A stretch of 64,000 nucleotides of DNA from Neobacillus muris. Its GTDB lineage: Bacteria > Bacillota > Bacilli > Bacillales > Cytobacillaceae. Shown piece by piece: positions 34,273-43,165 of the stretch. Position numbers and translations under genes: made by a program. Below the pieces are notes generated by a model. It worked only from the letters and a program-made list of their open reading frames with translations, searched no databases and was not told the DNA's origin. Location of the stretch: positions 1 through 64,000 of the forward strand of contig NZ_CALPDF010000013.1 in NCBI RefSeq assembly GCF_943193175.1, read 5' to 3'. Positions within the stretch are counted from its first letter, which is position 1; each line of letters starts with the position of its first letter.

Positions 34273-35505
34273 ATGCAATTTTTTAAAGTAAAAACAGTGG
34301 AAGAAACCTTTGCTTTAATTGATGAACAGGTAGCCGCAATTGAGCGGACTGAGACAAGGAAGCTGACAGAGGCGCTGCACTATATTCTCGCGGAGCCAGT
34401 CCTGGCAAAGGAAAATGTTCCCGGTTTTGACCGCTCTACTGTTGATGGTTATGCAGTCCGAGCAAAAGATACGTATGGTTCATCCGAATCGATGCCCGGC
34501 TTTTTGGCTGTTGCTGGTGAAGTGAAAATGGGCGAAGTCCCAAAGATGCGGGTGGGGCCGGGACAGGCCGTCTATATCCCAACCGGAGGGATGCTCCCAG
34601 CCGGCAGTGACAGTGTGATCATGATCGAGCATTGCGAGGATGCGGACGGATTATTAAATGTGTACAAGCAAATCGCTCCGGCAGAAAACGTCATTCGTGC
34701 GGGCGAAGATATCCGTGCGGGCGAGGTGGTTCTCGACAAAGGAACCAAACTCCGGCCGCAGGAATTAGGGGCGCTGGCATCGCTTGGGATTACCGAGGTC
34801 AAGGTGTATCGGAAGCTTAAGGCCGGCTGCCTGTCTTCAGGCGATGAAATTGTCCCCTATCAAACTCAAACATTGGCGATGGGGCAGATACGCGACATTA
34901 ACTATTTAACGATTGCCGGGCTGGCCAATGAATGGGATGTCGAAGTGGTCTATGGCGGCATCGTCAAGGATGACTATGAAGAGTTTAAGAGAAAAGCCCG
35001 CGAATTATATGACCAAGTCGATTGCTTAATTCTTTCCGGCGGCAGCTCCGTCGGGGCAAAGGATTACACAACCGAGGTGATCGAGTCATTGGGGGCACCG
35101 GGCGTGTTTGTGCACGGCGTTTCGATTAAACCGGGGAAGCCGACGATTTTGGCCATGGCGGACGGCAAGCCGGTGATTGGCCTGCCGGGACATCCGGCCT
35201 CCGCGATGATCATTTTTCAACTATTTGGGTCACGGATACTAAGAAGATTAAAGGGCGAAAAAATCGAACGCAAACCGGACCGGATTTATGCCCGCATGAC
35301 GAAAAACATTGCCTCCTCGATGGGGAGGGCCGACTATGTCCGCGTCCGCTTGGTGGAACAGGACGGACAATGGTGGGCCGAACCAATAATCGGCAAATCC
35401 GGCCTGATCACGACGCTGGTCAAAAGCGATGGGATTGTCGAGATCCTTTCAGAAAAAGAAGGAGTATCGCAGGGTGAATTGGTTCCTGTGATTTCATCGA
35501 GATAG
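34273..35505 (+). CDS. moeA: molybdopterin molybdenumtransferase MoeA
   Basis: This 410-residue MoeA inserts molybdate into adenylylated molybdopterin. Family motifs visible are FDRSTVDGYAV, YIPTGGMLPAGSDSVIMIE, AGEDIRAGE, LSSGDEI (usually TGDE-like), LSGGSSVGAKDYT, GVSIKPGKPT and GLPGHPASA. ATG follows GGGGAGAGGGAG, 15 bp after mobA. It lies next to a second, longer MoeA-like gene, so the organism has two MoeA-type proteins in one operon. Confidence 0.94.
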   Translation: MQFFKVKTVEETFALIDEQVAAIERTETRKLTEALHYILAEPVLAKENVPGFDRSTVDGYAVRAKDTYGSSESMPGFLAVAGEVKMGEVPKMRVGPGQAVYIPTGGMLPAGSDSVIMIEHCEDADGLLNVYKQIAPAENVIRAGEDIRAGEVVLDKGTKLRPQELGALASLGITEVKVYRKLKAGCLSSGDEIVPYQTQTLAMGQIRDINYLTIAGLANEWDVEVVYGGIVKDDYEEFKRKARELYDQVDCLILSGGSSVGAKDYTTEVIESLGAPGVFVHGVSIKPGKPTILAMADGKPVIGLPGHPASAMIIFQLFGSRILRRLKGEKIERKPDRIYARMTKNIASSMGRADYVRVRLVEQDGQWWAEPIIGKSGLITTLVKSDGIVEILSEKEGVSQGELVPVISSR

Positions 35506-35518
35506 GGGGAGAGTAGGA

Positions 35519-37441
35519 ATGGAACAGCAAAAATTCAAACGAAAAGTTTATTTGGAGGACAAGCCCCGGGACAAAGCCAGAGAAGAACTGCTGGAAGCCT
35601 TCAGTCTGACTCCTGAAATCGAGACCATCCCCGTCACAGAGGCATTAGGACGAGTCACAGCCGAACCGATTTATGCCCGTGTATCGACGCCGCATTACCA
35701 CGCCTCGGCAATGGACGGCGTGGCGGTGATCGCTGAGAGCACCTATGAGGCGCATGAGCAAAACCCGCTATTTTTGAAAAATGGCAGCCAGTTTGTCTAT
35801 GTTGATACAGGTAATGCAATTCCTTCTCCGTTTAATGCGGTGATTATGATTGAAAACGTCCAAATTGTCGATGACGAAACGATCGAGATCATCGAGCCGG
35901 CAACGCCTTGGCAGCATATCCGCCCAATCGGTGAGGATATCGTCCAAGAAGAAATGCTGTTTCCACAGGGCCATATCTTGCGGCCTGCGGACCTGGGCAT
36001 TTTGCTGGCTTCTCAGGAGCTCGTGGTCCGTGTTGTGAAAAAGCCGGTCGTGACCGTCATTCCCACAGGCAATGAATTGGTGGAAGCTGGTTTGGAAATG
36101 GTCCCCGGGAAGATTGTAGAATTCAATGGGACGGTATTCAGCAGCTTCATTAAAGAATGGGGCGGAGAACCGCGGCTTCATAAGATTGTCAAAGACGAAC
36201 CGGAACAAATCAGGAAAGTCCTGTTAGAAGCGGCTCAAACGTCAGACATCATCGTTATCAATGCTGGTTCTTCTGCAGGGCGGAAGGATTTTACGGCCCA
36301 TATTATCGGCGGAATCGGCACCGTGTTTACCCATGGAGTGGCAGCCCGTCCAGGCAAGCCAGTTATTTTAGGAAAAATTAACGGCACCATCGTGGTTGGA
36401 GTGCCTGGCTACCCTGTATCCGCTTATTTGGCGTTAGAGTGGTTTGTCCGGCCGCTGATCTGCAAGTATTTGCAAATACCTGAGCCGAAGCGGCAAACCA
36501 TCCAGGTGAAACTGGGACGGCGGATTGTCTCATCCATGGGGGCGGAGGACTTTGTCCGGATGAATATCGGCTATATCAATGGCCAATTTGTGGCCAATCC
36601 GCTGACAAGAGCAGCGGGAGTCACGATGTCCTATGTCAGGGCAGACGGCCTGTTAATTGTTCCGCCTGACGTGATTGGCTATGAGCAGGGAGAAATGGCG
36701 GAGGTGGAGCTGCTCCGGCCGCTGGAGGAAATCAAGAGTGCCATAACGGTGACTGGCAGCCATGACATGACGATTGACCTATTGTCCTCCCATTTGAAGC
36801 GAGTGAGGACGGAGATGCGAATCGTTTCGTCCCATGTCGGCAGCATGGCAGGAATCATGGCGATCCGTAAAGGCGAGGCCCATGTGGCGGGCATTCATTT
36901 ATTAGATCCGGAAACAAAGGTTTATAATATATCATATGTGAAAAAAATGCTGGCTGGACAGGATGTGGTTCTGTACCCATTTTTGAAACGGAAGCAGGGC
37001 TGGATTCTTCCGGCTGGAAATCCGCTTGGGATTGGGTCCGTTGTGGATTTGCCACGGGCAGGCGCCAATTTTGTCAACAGGCAAAAAGGGGCCGGCACAA
37101 GAATCCTGTTTGATCTGCTCCTGGAAGAGGCGGGGCTGGACCCGGAAGACATTACCGGCTATGACCGCGAGATGTTTTCCCACTTAGCTGTCGCGGCAGA
37201 AGTGAAAGGCGACCGTCATGGAGCGGGTCTCGGAATTTATCCGGCTGCTAAGTCGATGGGCTTGGAATTTATTCCGGTGGCGGATGAGGAATATGACCTG
37301 CTGATGACGCGCCAATTCTACGAAAGCGAAGCCGGCAGGCTGCTGGTCAGCATTATTCAATCGCCGGCCTTTAAGGCGCAGGTGGAAGCAATCGGCGGCT
37401 ATGAAGTGGTAGAAAATGCCCAGCCCAAAAGCTTGGACTAA
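35519..37441 (+). CDS. MoeA fused to a periplasmic-binding-protein-like domain
   Basis: This 640-residue protein has a MoeA module (about 1-410: AMDGVAV, YVDTGNAIP, IGEDI, PTGNELVEAG, NAGSSAGRKDFT, ARPGKPVILG, GVPGYPVSA) and a C-terminal PBP-like/LysR-substrate-type domain (about 415-630: VTGSHDMTIDLL, HVGSMAGIMAI, AGIHLLDPE, NRQKGAGTR). Such fusions occur in bacteria and archaea. The binding domain may sense molybdate, tungstate or a cofactor intermediate, but its ligand is not known to me. Some conserved MoeA residues differ from the upstream paralogue. The start is 13 bp after moeA. Confidence 0.9.
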   Translation: MEQQKFKRKVYLEDKPRDKAREELLEAFSLTPEIETIPVTEALGRVTAEPIYARVSTPHYHASAMDGVAVIAESTYEAHEQNPLFLKNGSQFVYVDTGNAIPSPFNAVIMIENVQIVDDETIEIIEPATPWQHIRPIGEDIVQEEMLFPQGHILRPADLGILLASQELVVRVVKKPVVTVIPTGNELVEAGLEMVPGKIVEFNGTVFSSFIKEWGGEPRLHKIVKDEPEQIRKVLLEAAQTSDIIVINAGSSAGRKDFTAHIIGGIGTVFTHGVAARPGKPVILGKINGTIVVGVPGYPVSAYLALEWFVRPLICKYLQIPEPKRQTIQVKLGRRIVSSMGAEDFVRMNIGYINGQFVANPLTRAAGVTMSYVRADGLLIVPPDVIGYEQGEMAEVELLRPLEEIKSAITVTGSHDMTIDLLSSHLKRVRTEMRIVSSHVGSMAGIMAIRKGEAHVAGIHLLDPETKVYNISYVKKMLAGQDVVLYPFLKRKQGWILPAGNPLGIGSVVDLPRAGANFVNRQKGAGTRILFDLLLEEAGLDPEDITGYDREMFSHLAVAAEVKGDRHGAGLGIYPAAKSMGLEFIPVADEEYDLLMTRQFYESEAGRLLVSIIQSPAFKAQVEAIGGYEVVENAQPKSLD

Positions 37442-37453
37442 GAGGTGATTTGA

Positions 37454-37921
37454 TTGAAATATTACGAAATCTCGAAAGAACCGATTCAAATACAAGAAGT
37501 GATTGATAAGGTGGTCCAGCGCGAAGCTGGCGCCATTACGACATTTATCGGCACCGTCCGGGAATTGACGCAGGGGAAAAAGACGTTGTTTTTAATCTAT
37601 GAAGCGTATGAACCAATGGCGGTGAAGAAGCTCGAGCAAATTGGCCGGGAAATCGAGGAGCGCTGGGAAGGTGCCAAGGTGGCGATTACCCACCGTGTCG
37701 GCCGCCTCGACATTACCGATGTTGCGGTGGTGATTGCGGTTTCAACACCGCACCGTGCTGATGCCTATGAAGCCAATCGTTATGCGATTGAACGAATTAA
37801 AGAAATTGTTCCGATTTGGAAAAAGGAGCATTGGGAAGACGGCGAAGAATGGATCGGCAATCAGCTGGAGACGGTCGCTTATCCAAGCGGCAAGCCGGAG
37901 GAGGATGACTTGCATGAATAA
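37454..37921 (+). CDS. moaE: molybdopterin synthase catalytic subunit MoaE
   Basis: This 155-residue large subunit converts precursor Z to molybdopterin using sulfur on MoaD. It shows the conserved GAITTFIGTVRE, AYEPMA, HRVGRLDITDVAVVIAVSTPHR and the catalytic Lys region IWKKEHWEDGEEWIGN. TTG start behind AGAGGTGATT. Its end overlaps moaD by 8 bp, so the two subunits are translated together. Confidence 0.94.
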   Translation: MKYYEISKEPIQIQEVIDKVVQREAGAITTFIGTVRELTQGKKTLFLIYEAYEPMAVKKLEQIGREIEERWEGAKVAITHRVGRLDITDVAVVIAVSTPHRADAYEANRYAIERIKEIVPIWKKEHWEDGEEWIGNQLETVAYPSGKPEEDDLHE

Positions 37922-38147
37922 GGTATTATTTTTCGCCCATCTGCGCGATGCAGTCGGGGAAGAGTCCCTAACGCTGGATGCGGGCGGGAAAACGGTAGCT
38001 GAGTTGAAGGCTGATTTGGCAGCGAGCTACAACCTTCCGAAGATGGATACCGTGATGACGGCTATCAATGAGGAGTTTGCCTCGAACGATGAAGTCATCC
38101 AGGACGGCGATGAGATTGCGTTTATTCCGCCAGTCAGCGGCGGCTGA
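37914..38147 (+). CDS. moaD: molybdopterin synthase sulfur carrier MoaD
   Basis: This 77-residue ubiquitin-fold sulfur carrier ends in the required Gly-Gly (PPVSGG), which is adenylylated by MoeB-type enzymes and thiocarboxylated. It overlaps the end of moaE. The following gene encodes a matching activating enzyme. Repeat array 5 follows the stop codon. Confidence 0.94.
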   Translation: MNKVLFFAHLRDAVGEESLTLDAGGKTVAELKADLAASYNLPKMDTVMTAINEEFASNDEVIQDGDEIAFIPPVSGG

Positions 38148-38165
38148 TTTGCTTAGGGTTTGCCG

Positions 38166-38242
38166 ATTCGCAAATAAAAGGCGGCAATTCGCAAATAAGA
38201 GGTTAAAATTCGCGAATAAGCCATCTGAATTCGCAAATAAAA
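38166..38242. repeat. 21-bp-step array, core ATTCGCAAATAA (array 5)
   Basis: Four cores at 38166, 38187, 38208 (ATTCGCGAATAA) and 38229 have an exact 21-bp step: twelve conserved bases then nine variable ones. It lies between moaD and the MoeB/ThiF-type gene. Read in frame it would encode FANK-type heptads, but there is no start signal and the frame opens inside moaD. This core is seen only once in the window. Confidence 0.88.
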
Positions 38243-38345
38243 GGTTTATCTTGGCGTAATATAGATTTTTACAGGAAGAGAATTCTTGAAAGGCCCTGAA
38301 AAGCTCGCCATTTGGCGAGTTTTCTTTAAAAAAGGGGGGGAACCA

Positions 38346-39368
38346 ATGAACGAACGCTATTCACGGCAAATCCTCTTTCCGGGAATTGGCCAAGACGGCC
38401 AGGAAAAGATCCGTCATAAGCATGTGTTAATAATTGGCGCAGGAGCGCTTGGATCAGGAAATGCGGAGGTGCTGGCCCGGGCCGGAGCCGGTAAAATCAC
38501 GATTATTGACCGGGACTATGTCGATGCCAGCAACCTGCAGCGCCAGCAGCTTTATACGGAGGCCGATGTGGCTGAAAAAATGCCAAAGGCAGCGGCAGCG
38601 GAAAAAAGGCTGCGGGCGATTAATTCAGATGTCAGCATTCGGTCAATTATTGGCGATGCCACAGCCGAAATGCTGGAGGAATTGGCTCGGGACGGTGTCG
38701 ATGTGATGATCGATGCGACCGACAATTTTGAAACCCGGATGATGATGAATGATGTGGCGCAAAAATACAAGATTCCTTGGATTTACGGGGCATGTGTCGG
38801 CAGCTTTGGCATGAGTTTTTCGATTATTCCTGAAAAAACGCCGTGCTTAAATTGTTTGCTCCGCTCGATTCCACTCCAGGGGATGACCTGCGATACGGGA
38901 GGAATTATCGCTCCGGCTGTCCAGATGGTCATTGCCCACCAAACCGCGGAAGCGCTCAAGATGCTGGCTGAGGATTGGGAGGCCATTCGAACAACGTTTG
39001 TCAGCTTTGATTTGTGGAGAAACCAGTATGCGAGTTTGAAAATGTCCAAAGCGAAATTTGCTGGCTGCTTATCCTGCGGCGAGGAGCGGACTTATCCATA
39101 CCTTGACCAAGAGAATTGGACGAAGACGTCGGTGTTATGCGGCCGTGACACCGTCCAAATCCGCCCTTCCACTTCAGGTGAGGTCTCATTGGAGCAGCTT
39201 GCCGGTCAGTTAAGCTCGCTTGGCTATGCTGTTAAAGGCAATCCCTATTTAATTTCGGTCGACATGGGCGGCCAGCGGATGGTGATTTTTCAAGATGGCC
39301 GCGCCCTGATTCATGGAACGAAGGACATCACGCAAGCGAAATCGATTTACCAGAGAATCTTGGGATAA
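38346..39368 (+). CDS. moeB: MoeB/ThiF-family adenylyltransferase
   Basis: This 340-residue E1-like enzyme should adenylylate the C-terminal glycine of MoaD. It has the nucleotide-binding GAGALGSGNAEVLARAG (about 31-47), DRDYVDASNLQRQ, DATDNFETR and Cys pairs CLNC and CLSC for zinc. ATG 38346 follows AAAGGGGGGGAA; an upstream in-frame ATG lacks such a site. Position behind moaE-moaD argues for MoeB rather than ThiF. The C-terminal 80 residues extend the usual core and may be a small extra domain. Confidence 0.88.
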   Translation: MNERYSRQILFPGIGQDGQEKIRHKHVLIIGAGALGSGNAEVLARAGAGKITIIDRDYVDASNLQRQQLYTEADVAEKMPKAAAAEKRLRAINSDVSIRSIIGDATAEMLEELARDGVDVMIDATDNFETRMMMNDVAQKYKIPWIYGACVGSFGMSFSIIPEKTPCLNCLLRSIPLQGMTCDTGGIIAPAVQMVIAHQTAEALKMLAEDWEAIRTTFVSFDLWRNQYASLKMSKAKFAGCLSCGEERTYPYLDQENWTKTSVLCGRDTVQIRPSTSGEVSLEQLAGQLSSLGYAVKGNPYLISVDMGGQRMVIFQDGRALIHGTKDITQAKSIYQRILG

Positions 39369-39403
39369 CAATGAAGGACTCCTCAGCGGGGTCCATTTTG
39401 ATT

Positions 39404-39482
39404 TATTCGGCAAAATTGGGGCGGGATTCTACATAATTTAAAGGAATTCTACAAATTTAGGGGCCGATTCTACAAAAATTGG
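39404..39482. repeat. 21-bp-step array, core GATTCTACAAA (array 6)
   Basis: Cores at 39404 (degenerate, TATTCGGCAAA), 39425, 39445 and 39466 have steps of 21, 20 and 21 bp. The core is the reverse complement of array 8 at the right edge (TTTGTAGAATC). It lies just behind the moeB-like gene and about 45 bp before the parS site. Confidence 0.78.
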
Positions 39483-39525
39483 ATCATGCTGGTGGACGGA
39501 GGCTGGAACCTGTCTTGATTCGACG

Positions 39526-39541
39526 TGTTTCACGTGAAACA
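39526..39541. promoter_or_regulatory. parS site (ParB/Spo0J binding)
   Basis: The 16-bp perfect palindrome TGTTTCACGTGAAACA is the general bacterial parS consensus; the B. subtilis form differs at one base. It is a centromere-like site loading ParB (Spo0J) and SMC near the origin. It sits in the intergenic gap upstream of ywdI, a region where B. subtilis also lies near its origin-proximal parS zone. Confidence 0.9.
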
Positions 39542-39626
39542 AGAGAAAATTGTCGGGTTAATTTTTTGAAAAAAATCACTGCTCATGTAGAATAGAATGA
39601 GACTGTAAAATTTGAGGTGCCGTTTC

Positions 39627-39902
39627 GTGAATATATCCGTTCAAAAACTGTTATCAAAAATAGAAGAAGAGTTAAAGCAGGCCCAAACCGCCCAAAAGGA
39701 AGAAAGCTTGCGGGAAAAGGTTTACTCTATCAAAATACTATGCGAATTGATTCTCGATGAAAAATCGGCGGGCAGCGCCAAGCCAATGCCGGTGGCGCCG
39801 ATGGTTCAGCCTGCTGTTTTTCAGCAGCCGGCATCCTTGAACCAGCCAAAGAAACTCGAGCTTGGGGATGAAGCAAATGGCGATTCGCTGTTTGATTTTT
39901 AA
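39627..39902 (+). CDS. ywdI: YwdI family protein
   Basis: This 91-residue protein resembles Bacillus YwdI, whose function is unknown. Residues 1-50 are a charged helical segment with coiled-coil character; the second half is Pro/Gln-rich and low complexity, ending in DSLFDF. The GTG at 39627 has GAGGTG seven bases upstream. It is followed 16 bp later by ywdK, in B. subtilis order. Confidence 0.8.
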   Translation: MNISVQKLLSKIEEELKQAQTAQKEESLREKVYSIKILCELILDEKSAGSAKPMPVAPMVQPAVFQQPASLNQPKKLELGDEANGDSLFDF

Positions 39903-39918
39903 AAAAGGGGGAACTGTG

Positions 39919-40290
39919 ATGAAGTTATTTATTATCGCGGGTGCGGTCAACGCCTTTTTGGCAGTCGCCTTGGGGGCGTTTGGGGCACATGGATTAAAGG
40001 ACAAGCTGGATGCCTATTATTTGGGAATCTGGGAAACAGGTGTGCAATATCAGATGTTTCATGCCGCTGGGTTGTTAGTAGTGGGCCTGTTGATTGGAAA
40101 AATGGCAGCCACTCCGTTGTTTACCTGGTCCGGCTGGCTGATGCTCGCTGGCATTATCCTGTTCAGCGGCAGCCTGTATGTATTAAGCTTGACCAAGGTC
40201 AGTGTCTTAGGGGCGATTACCCCTCTTGGCGGGGTCTGTTTTTTAGCAGCCTGGCTGCTGATGGTCATTGGTGCAGCTAAATATTTATAA
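39919..40290 (+). CDS. ywdK: DUF423 family membrane protein YwdK
   Basis: This 123-residue protein has four predicted membrane helices and the DUF423 hallmark GAFGAHGLK near residue 19, plus TPLGGVCFL near the C-terminus. Function unknown. ATG 39919 follows AAAGGGGGAA. It is probably co-transcribed with ywdI and ends at a strong terminator. Confidence 0.9.
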   Translation: MKLFIIAGAVNAFLAVALGAFGAHGLKDKLDAYYLGIWETGVQYQMFHAAGLLVVGLLIGKMAATPLFTWSGWLMLAGIILFSGSLYVLSLTKVSVLGAITPLGGVCFLAAWLLMVIGAAKYL

Positions 40291-40323
40291 AAAAGGTATT
40301 GGGGACTTTCCCAATACCTTTTT
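40290..40323. terminator. bidirectional terminator between ywdK and gerQ
   Basis: AAAAAGGTATTGGG pairs with CCCAATACCTTTTTT. Runs of A and T on the two sides serve both convergent genes. Confidence 0.9.
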
Positions 40324-40327
40324 TCAA

Positions 40328-40837
40328 TTACCTCGGCGGAAAAGTACTTAAGTTCGGACCGCCGCCGTATGGATATTCGTATTCGATTTCCTCGTCAAAG
40401 GTGATATAATCAACAGCCACCATTGGAATTAAGAAACGCCGGCCGGTTTGCGGATCACTTAAGATCACATGGTCTCTTCCTGCCGCTTCAATAATGCCGG
40501 TGAATTCCTTTGAATTCCATTGCGTGCTTCCTTCGAATGTGGCAAACAAATGAACAAGCTTTCCTTTGTTTAACCGCAAAATATTTTCAATATAGGATTG
40601 CTCAATCGGCAGCATGCCAGGCACTTGGGCGCCTGCCCCGCCTGAAGGTGCAGCCGGAGCGATTGCCCCTCCCGTTCCTGCTGGCGGGAATTGCGGAAAT
40701 CCAGTTGGCTGCCCTGGGTACATTCCCGCTGCCCCGATCGGCCCACCTAAAGAACCTGCCATTGGCTGGCCTGCCTGCTGCCCTGCTGCCCCGGTGGTAA
40801 AAGGCTGCATACCTTGGGGATTGTAAAATTGGCTCAT
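40328..40837 (-). CDS. gerQ: spore coat protein GerQ
   Basis: This 169-residue coat protein needs Tgl cross-linking to SafA-type partners in B. subtilis and is required for CwlJ function in germination. The N-terminal 75 residues are a Gly/Pro/Ala/Gln-rich linker. The conserved domain follows (PIEQSYIENILRLNKGK, then HVILSDPQTGRRFLIPMVAVDYITFDEE). ATG follows AGGAGGG. It is convergent with ywdK as in B. subtilis. Confidence 0.94.
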   Translation of the reverse strand: MSQFYNPQGMQPFTTGAAGQQAGQPMAGSLGGPIGAAGMYPGQPTGFPQFPPAGTGGAIAPAAPSGGAGAQVPGMLPIEQSYIENILRLNKGKLVHLFATFEGSTQWNSKEFTGIIEAAGRDHVILSDPQTGRRFLIPMVAVDYITFDEEIEYEYPYGGGPNLSTFPPR

Positions 40838-41030
40838 TTTTTTCCCTCCTAAAAAATGAATAAATGAATCATTGGCCCAACAGTGTATTCATACTCCCAA
40901 AAATGCAAAATGGTGACCCGTTTGGAAGAAAATTTTTGCTTTTCTCACCTTAGGAAAATTTGAAAAGATTCGCTGTTTTAATAGTATGAAGTGAGGGGCA
41001 CATATATGCCAATATCCATAGGGGAAAAAG

Positions 41031-41064
41031 CAAAAAGTTCCCGGACTTGCTGGGAACTTTTTAG
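41031..41064 (-). terminator. terminator of hemQ
   Basis: AAAAAGTTCCC pairs with GGGAACTTTTT around a 9-base loop. On the minus strand it is followed by a T-run. Confidence 0.88.
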
Positions 41065-41076
41065 ATGGTTATATAG

Positions 41077-41826
41077 TTATAATTGAAGGAAGCTTACGAC
41101 CCGGTCTTCATCTAATAGATTGCCGACAAAGAAGGCACCAAACTCGCCGTAGCGGGCGCTTACTTCATCGAAACGCATTTCATAAACAAGCTTTTTAAAC
41201 TGCAGGACATCATCAGCAAATAAGGTAACGCCCCACTCGTAATCATCAAAGCCCACGGAGCCCGTGATGATTTGTTTCACTTTGCCAGCGTAGGAACGGC
41301 CAATCATGCCATGGCTGTGCATCAATTTGCGGCGATCCTCCATCGGCAGCATGTACCAGTTGTCATTGCCTTGGCGGCGCTTATCCATCGGGTAAAAACA
41401 AACATATTTTGATTTTGGCAATGTTGGATAAAGGCGGGCCTGGACATGTGGATTTTTGTAAGGATCCGCACTTGAATCCGCTGGCAGATAGCTGCTTAGT
41501 TCCACAACAGACACATAGGAAAAGGCCGGAACCGTAAATTCCGCCAATTTGCTTTTATTGAATTCCGTTTCGATTTCATTCAATTCTTCCATGGTCGGAC
41601 GGAGAATCATCATCATGAAATCCGCTTTTTGGCCAACAATCGTATATAAAGCATGGCTGCCTTCTTTACGTTCTTGCACAGTATTCCATTTTTCGACGAG
41701 ACCTAGAAACTCGTGGATGGCAGCTTGGCGCTCTTCGCTTGGGACCATCTTCCAAGTGGACCAATCAATTGTCCGGAAATCATGCAAACAGTACCAGCCA
41801 TCGAGCGTTTGTGCGGCTTCACTCAT
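41077..41826 (-). CDS. hemQ: coproheme decarboxylase HemQ
   Basis: This 249-residue chlorite-dismutase-fold enzyme decarboxylates Fe-coproporphyrin III to haem b in the coproporphyrin-dependent pathway of Firmicutes. The catalytic Tyr lies in [12 protein letters not shown] and the proximal haem His in [15 protein letters not shown] 41826 (MSEAAQ) lies eight bases after GGAG; the upstream in-frame ATGs are too close to it or lack a site. It diverges from pta, as ywfI does in B. subtilis. Confidence 0.94.
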   Translation of the reverse strand: MSEAAQTLDGWYCLHDFRTIDWSTWKMVPSEERQAAIHEFLGLVEKWNTVQERKEGSHALYTIVGQKADFMMMILRPTMEELNEIETEFNKSKLAEFTVPAFSYVSVVELSSYLPADSSADPYKNPHVQARLYPTLPKSKYVCFYPMDKRRQGNDNWYMLPMEDRRKLMHSHGMIGRSYAGKVKQIITGSVGFDDYEWGVTLFADDVLQFKKLVYEMRFDEVSARYGEFGAFFVGNLLDEDRVVSFLQL

Positions 41827-42004
41827 TATCATCACTCCTATGTCATGATTCTTCATTATCATACTAACTATATCATAGTTTGACCAAGACTTGCTTTTAT
41901 GAAACTCGCTTGTTCGTCAAATTCTGCAAACCATGGATATTATGAATGGATCATGAGAATAGTAAAAGAGTGAGCGAAATTTTTGCAATTAATTGATTTT
42001 TTTA

Positions 42005-42060
42005 TGTAAACGCTGTCTGTGACTTTGTTTGCTTGAAATTTTACCATGGTAAAGTATGCT
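42005..42060 (+). promoter_or_regulatory. pta promoter with CcpA cre site
   Basis: TGTAAACGCTGTCT (42005-42018) matches 13 of 14 positions of the cre consensus TGWNANCGNTNWCA. Downstream are -35 TTGAAA (42033-42038) and -10 TATGCT (42055-42060), 16 bp apart. The cre centre lies about 55 bp before the expected start point. That is the distance at which CcpA activates, rather than represses, pta and ackA in B. subtilis. Confidence 0.75.
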
Positions 42061-42094
42061 AATAATTGGAGCTTTTATTTAGGAGGGTTACATA

Positions 42095-43066
42095 GTGAGC
42101 GATTTATTTGAGGGATTAAAGCAGAAAATTTCTGGACGCGACCTGCGAATTGTTTTTCCAGAAGGCTTGGATGAGCGGATTGTCAAAGCCTGCGGTCGAT
42201 TGGCAGAAGAAAAATTAATAACGCCGATTTTAATCGGAAATGTGGAGCAGGTTCAGGCGAAAGCGGGAGAGCTGGGCGTTTCATTGGATAATGCCGAGAT
42301 TTATGACCCAGCAAGCTATGCAGGCATGGACGAGCTAGTGGCTGCATTTGTGGAGCGCCGTAAAGGGAAAGCAACCGAGGAGGATGCCCGCAAAATGCTG
42401 CTCGATGAAAACTACTTTGGCACGATGCTGGTTTATCTAAATAAAGCAAACGGCCTTGTCAGCGGTGCGGCCCATTCAACAGCTGATACAGTGCGCCCGG
42501 CCTTGCAAATTATTAAAACCAAAGCAGGCGTAAAAAAGACATCCGGCGTGTTTATCATGGTTCGCGGCGACGAGAAGTATGTGTTTGCGGATTGCGCCAT
42601 CAATATTGCGCCAGACAGCATGGATTTGGCGGAGATTGCGATTGAAAGTGCGAAGACTGCCCAAATGTTTGATATGGATCCGCGCGTTGCGATGCTGAGC
42701 TTCTCCACTAAGGGTTCTGCAAAATCACCTGAGACCGAGAAAGTGGCAGAGGCTGTAGCAGAAGCGAAGCGCCGTGCCCCTGAGCTCGTGCTGGATGGCG
42801 AGTTCCAGTTTGATGCAGCGTTTGTTCCATCTGTTGCCAAAAGCAAGGCACCAGGTTCTGTTATCCAAGGGGATGCCAATGTGTTTATTTTCCCAAGCCT
42901 TGAGGCAGGAAATATCGGCTATAAAATTGCTCAGCGCTTAGGCGGTTTTGAAGCAGTAGGTCCGATTTTACAAGGTTTAAACGGTCCGGTGAACGACTTG
43001 TCACGCGGCTGTAATGAAGAAGATGTGTACAAGCTGGCGCTGATTACGGCGGCACAAGGATTGTAA
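42095..43066 (+). CDS. pta: phosphate acetyltransferase
   Basis: This 323-residue Pta interconverts acetyl-CoA and acetyl phosphate in overflow metabolism. Family motifs include VFPEGLDERIV, SGAAHSTADTVRPALQII, GELQFDAA-type (DGEFQFDAAFVP), and the C-terminal GPILQGLNGPVNDLSRGC. GTG start behind TAGGAGGG. It is monocistronic, with a cre-type activation site upstream and a terminator downstream. Confidence 0.96.
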   Translation: MSDLFEGLKQKISGRDLRIVFPEGLDERIVKACGRLAEEKLITPILIGNVEQVQAKAGELGVSLDNAEIYDPASYAGMDELVAAFVERRKGKATEEDARKMLLDENYFGTMLVYLNKANGLVSGAAHSTADTVRPALQIIKTKAGVKKTSGVFIMVRGDEKYVFADCAINIAPDSMDLAEIAIESAKTAQMFDMDPRVAMLSFSTKGSAKSPETEKVAEAVAEAKRRAPELVLDGEFQFDAAFVPSVAKSKAPGSVIQGDANVFIFPSLEAGNIGYKIAQRLGGFEAVGPILQGLNGPVNDLSRGCNEEDVYKLALITAAQGL

Positions 43067-43078
43067 TCGAATGGGGAG

Positions 43079-43110
43079 GAGCTGGTTCCATGGGAGCTGG
43101 CTCTTTTTTT
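43079..43110 (+). terminator. terminator of pta
   Basis: An 11-bp stem with three G-T pairs (GAGCTGGTTCC with GGAGCTGGCTC) is followed by seven T. Confidence 0.85.
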
Positions 43111-43165
43111 GCTTAGTTTTTATATGCTAAAATAGCCCTATCTAAGTTTGCAAGGAGTTATTATT

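Noticed and set aside
35519..37441. Second MoeA as a recent duplicate of the first
   Set aside because: The two differ strongly in sequence and the second has an extra C-terminal domain; they are old paralogues.
38068..38259. Small ORF encoding FANK-type heptad repeats
   Set aside because: It opens inside moaD in another frame, has no ribosome site, and its repeat part is array 5; equivalent arrays elsewhere are not open frames.
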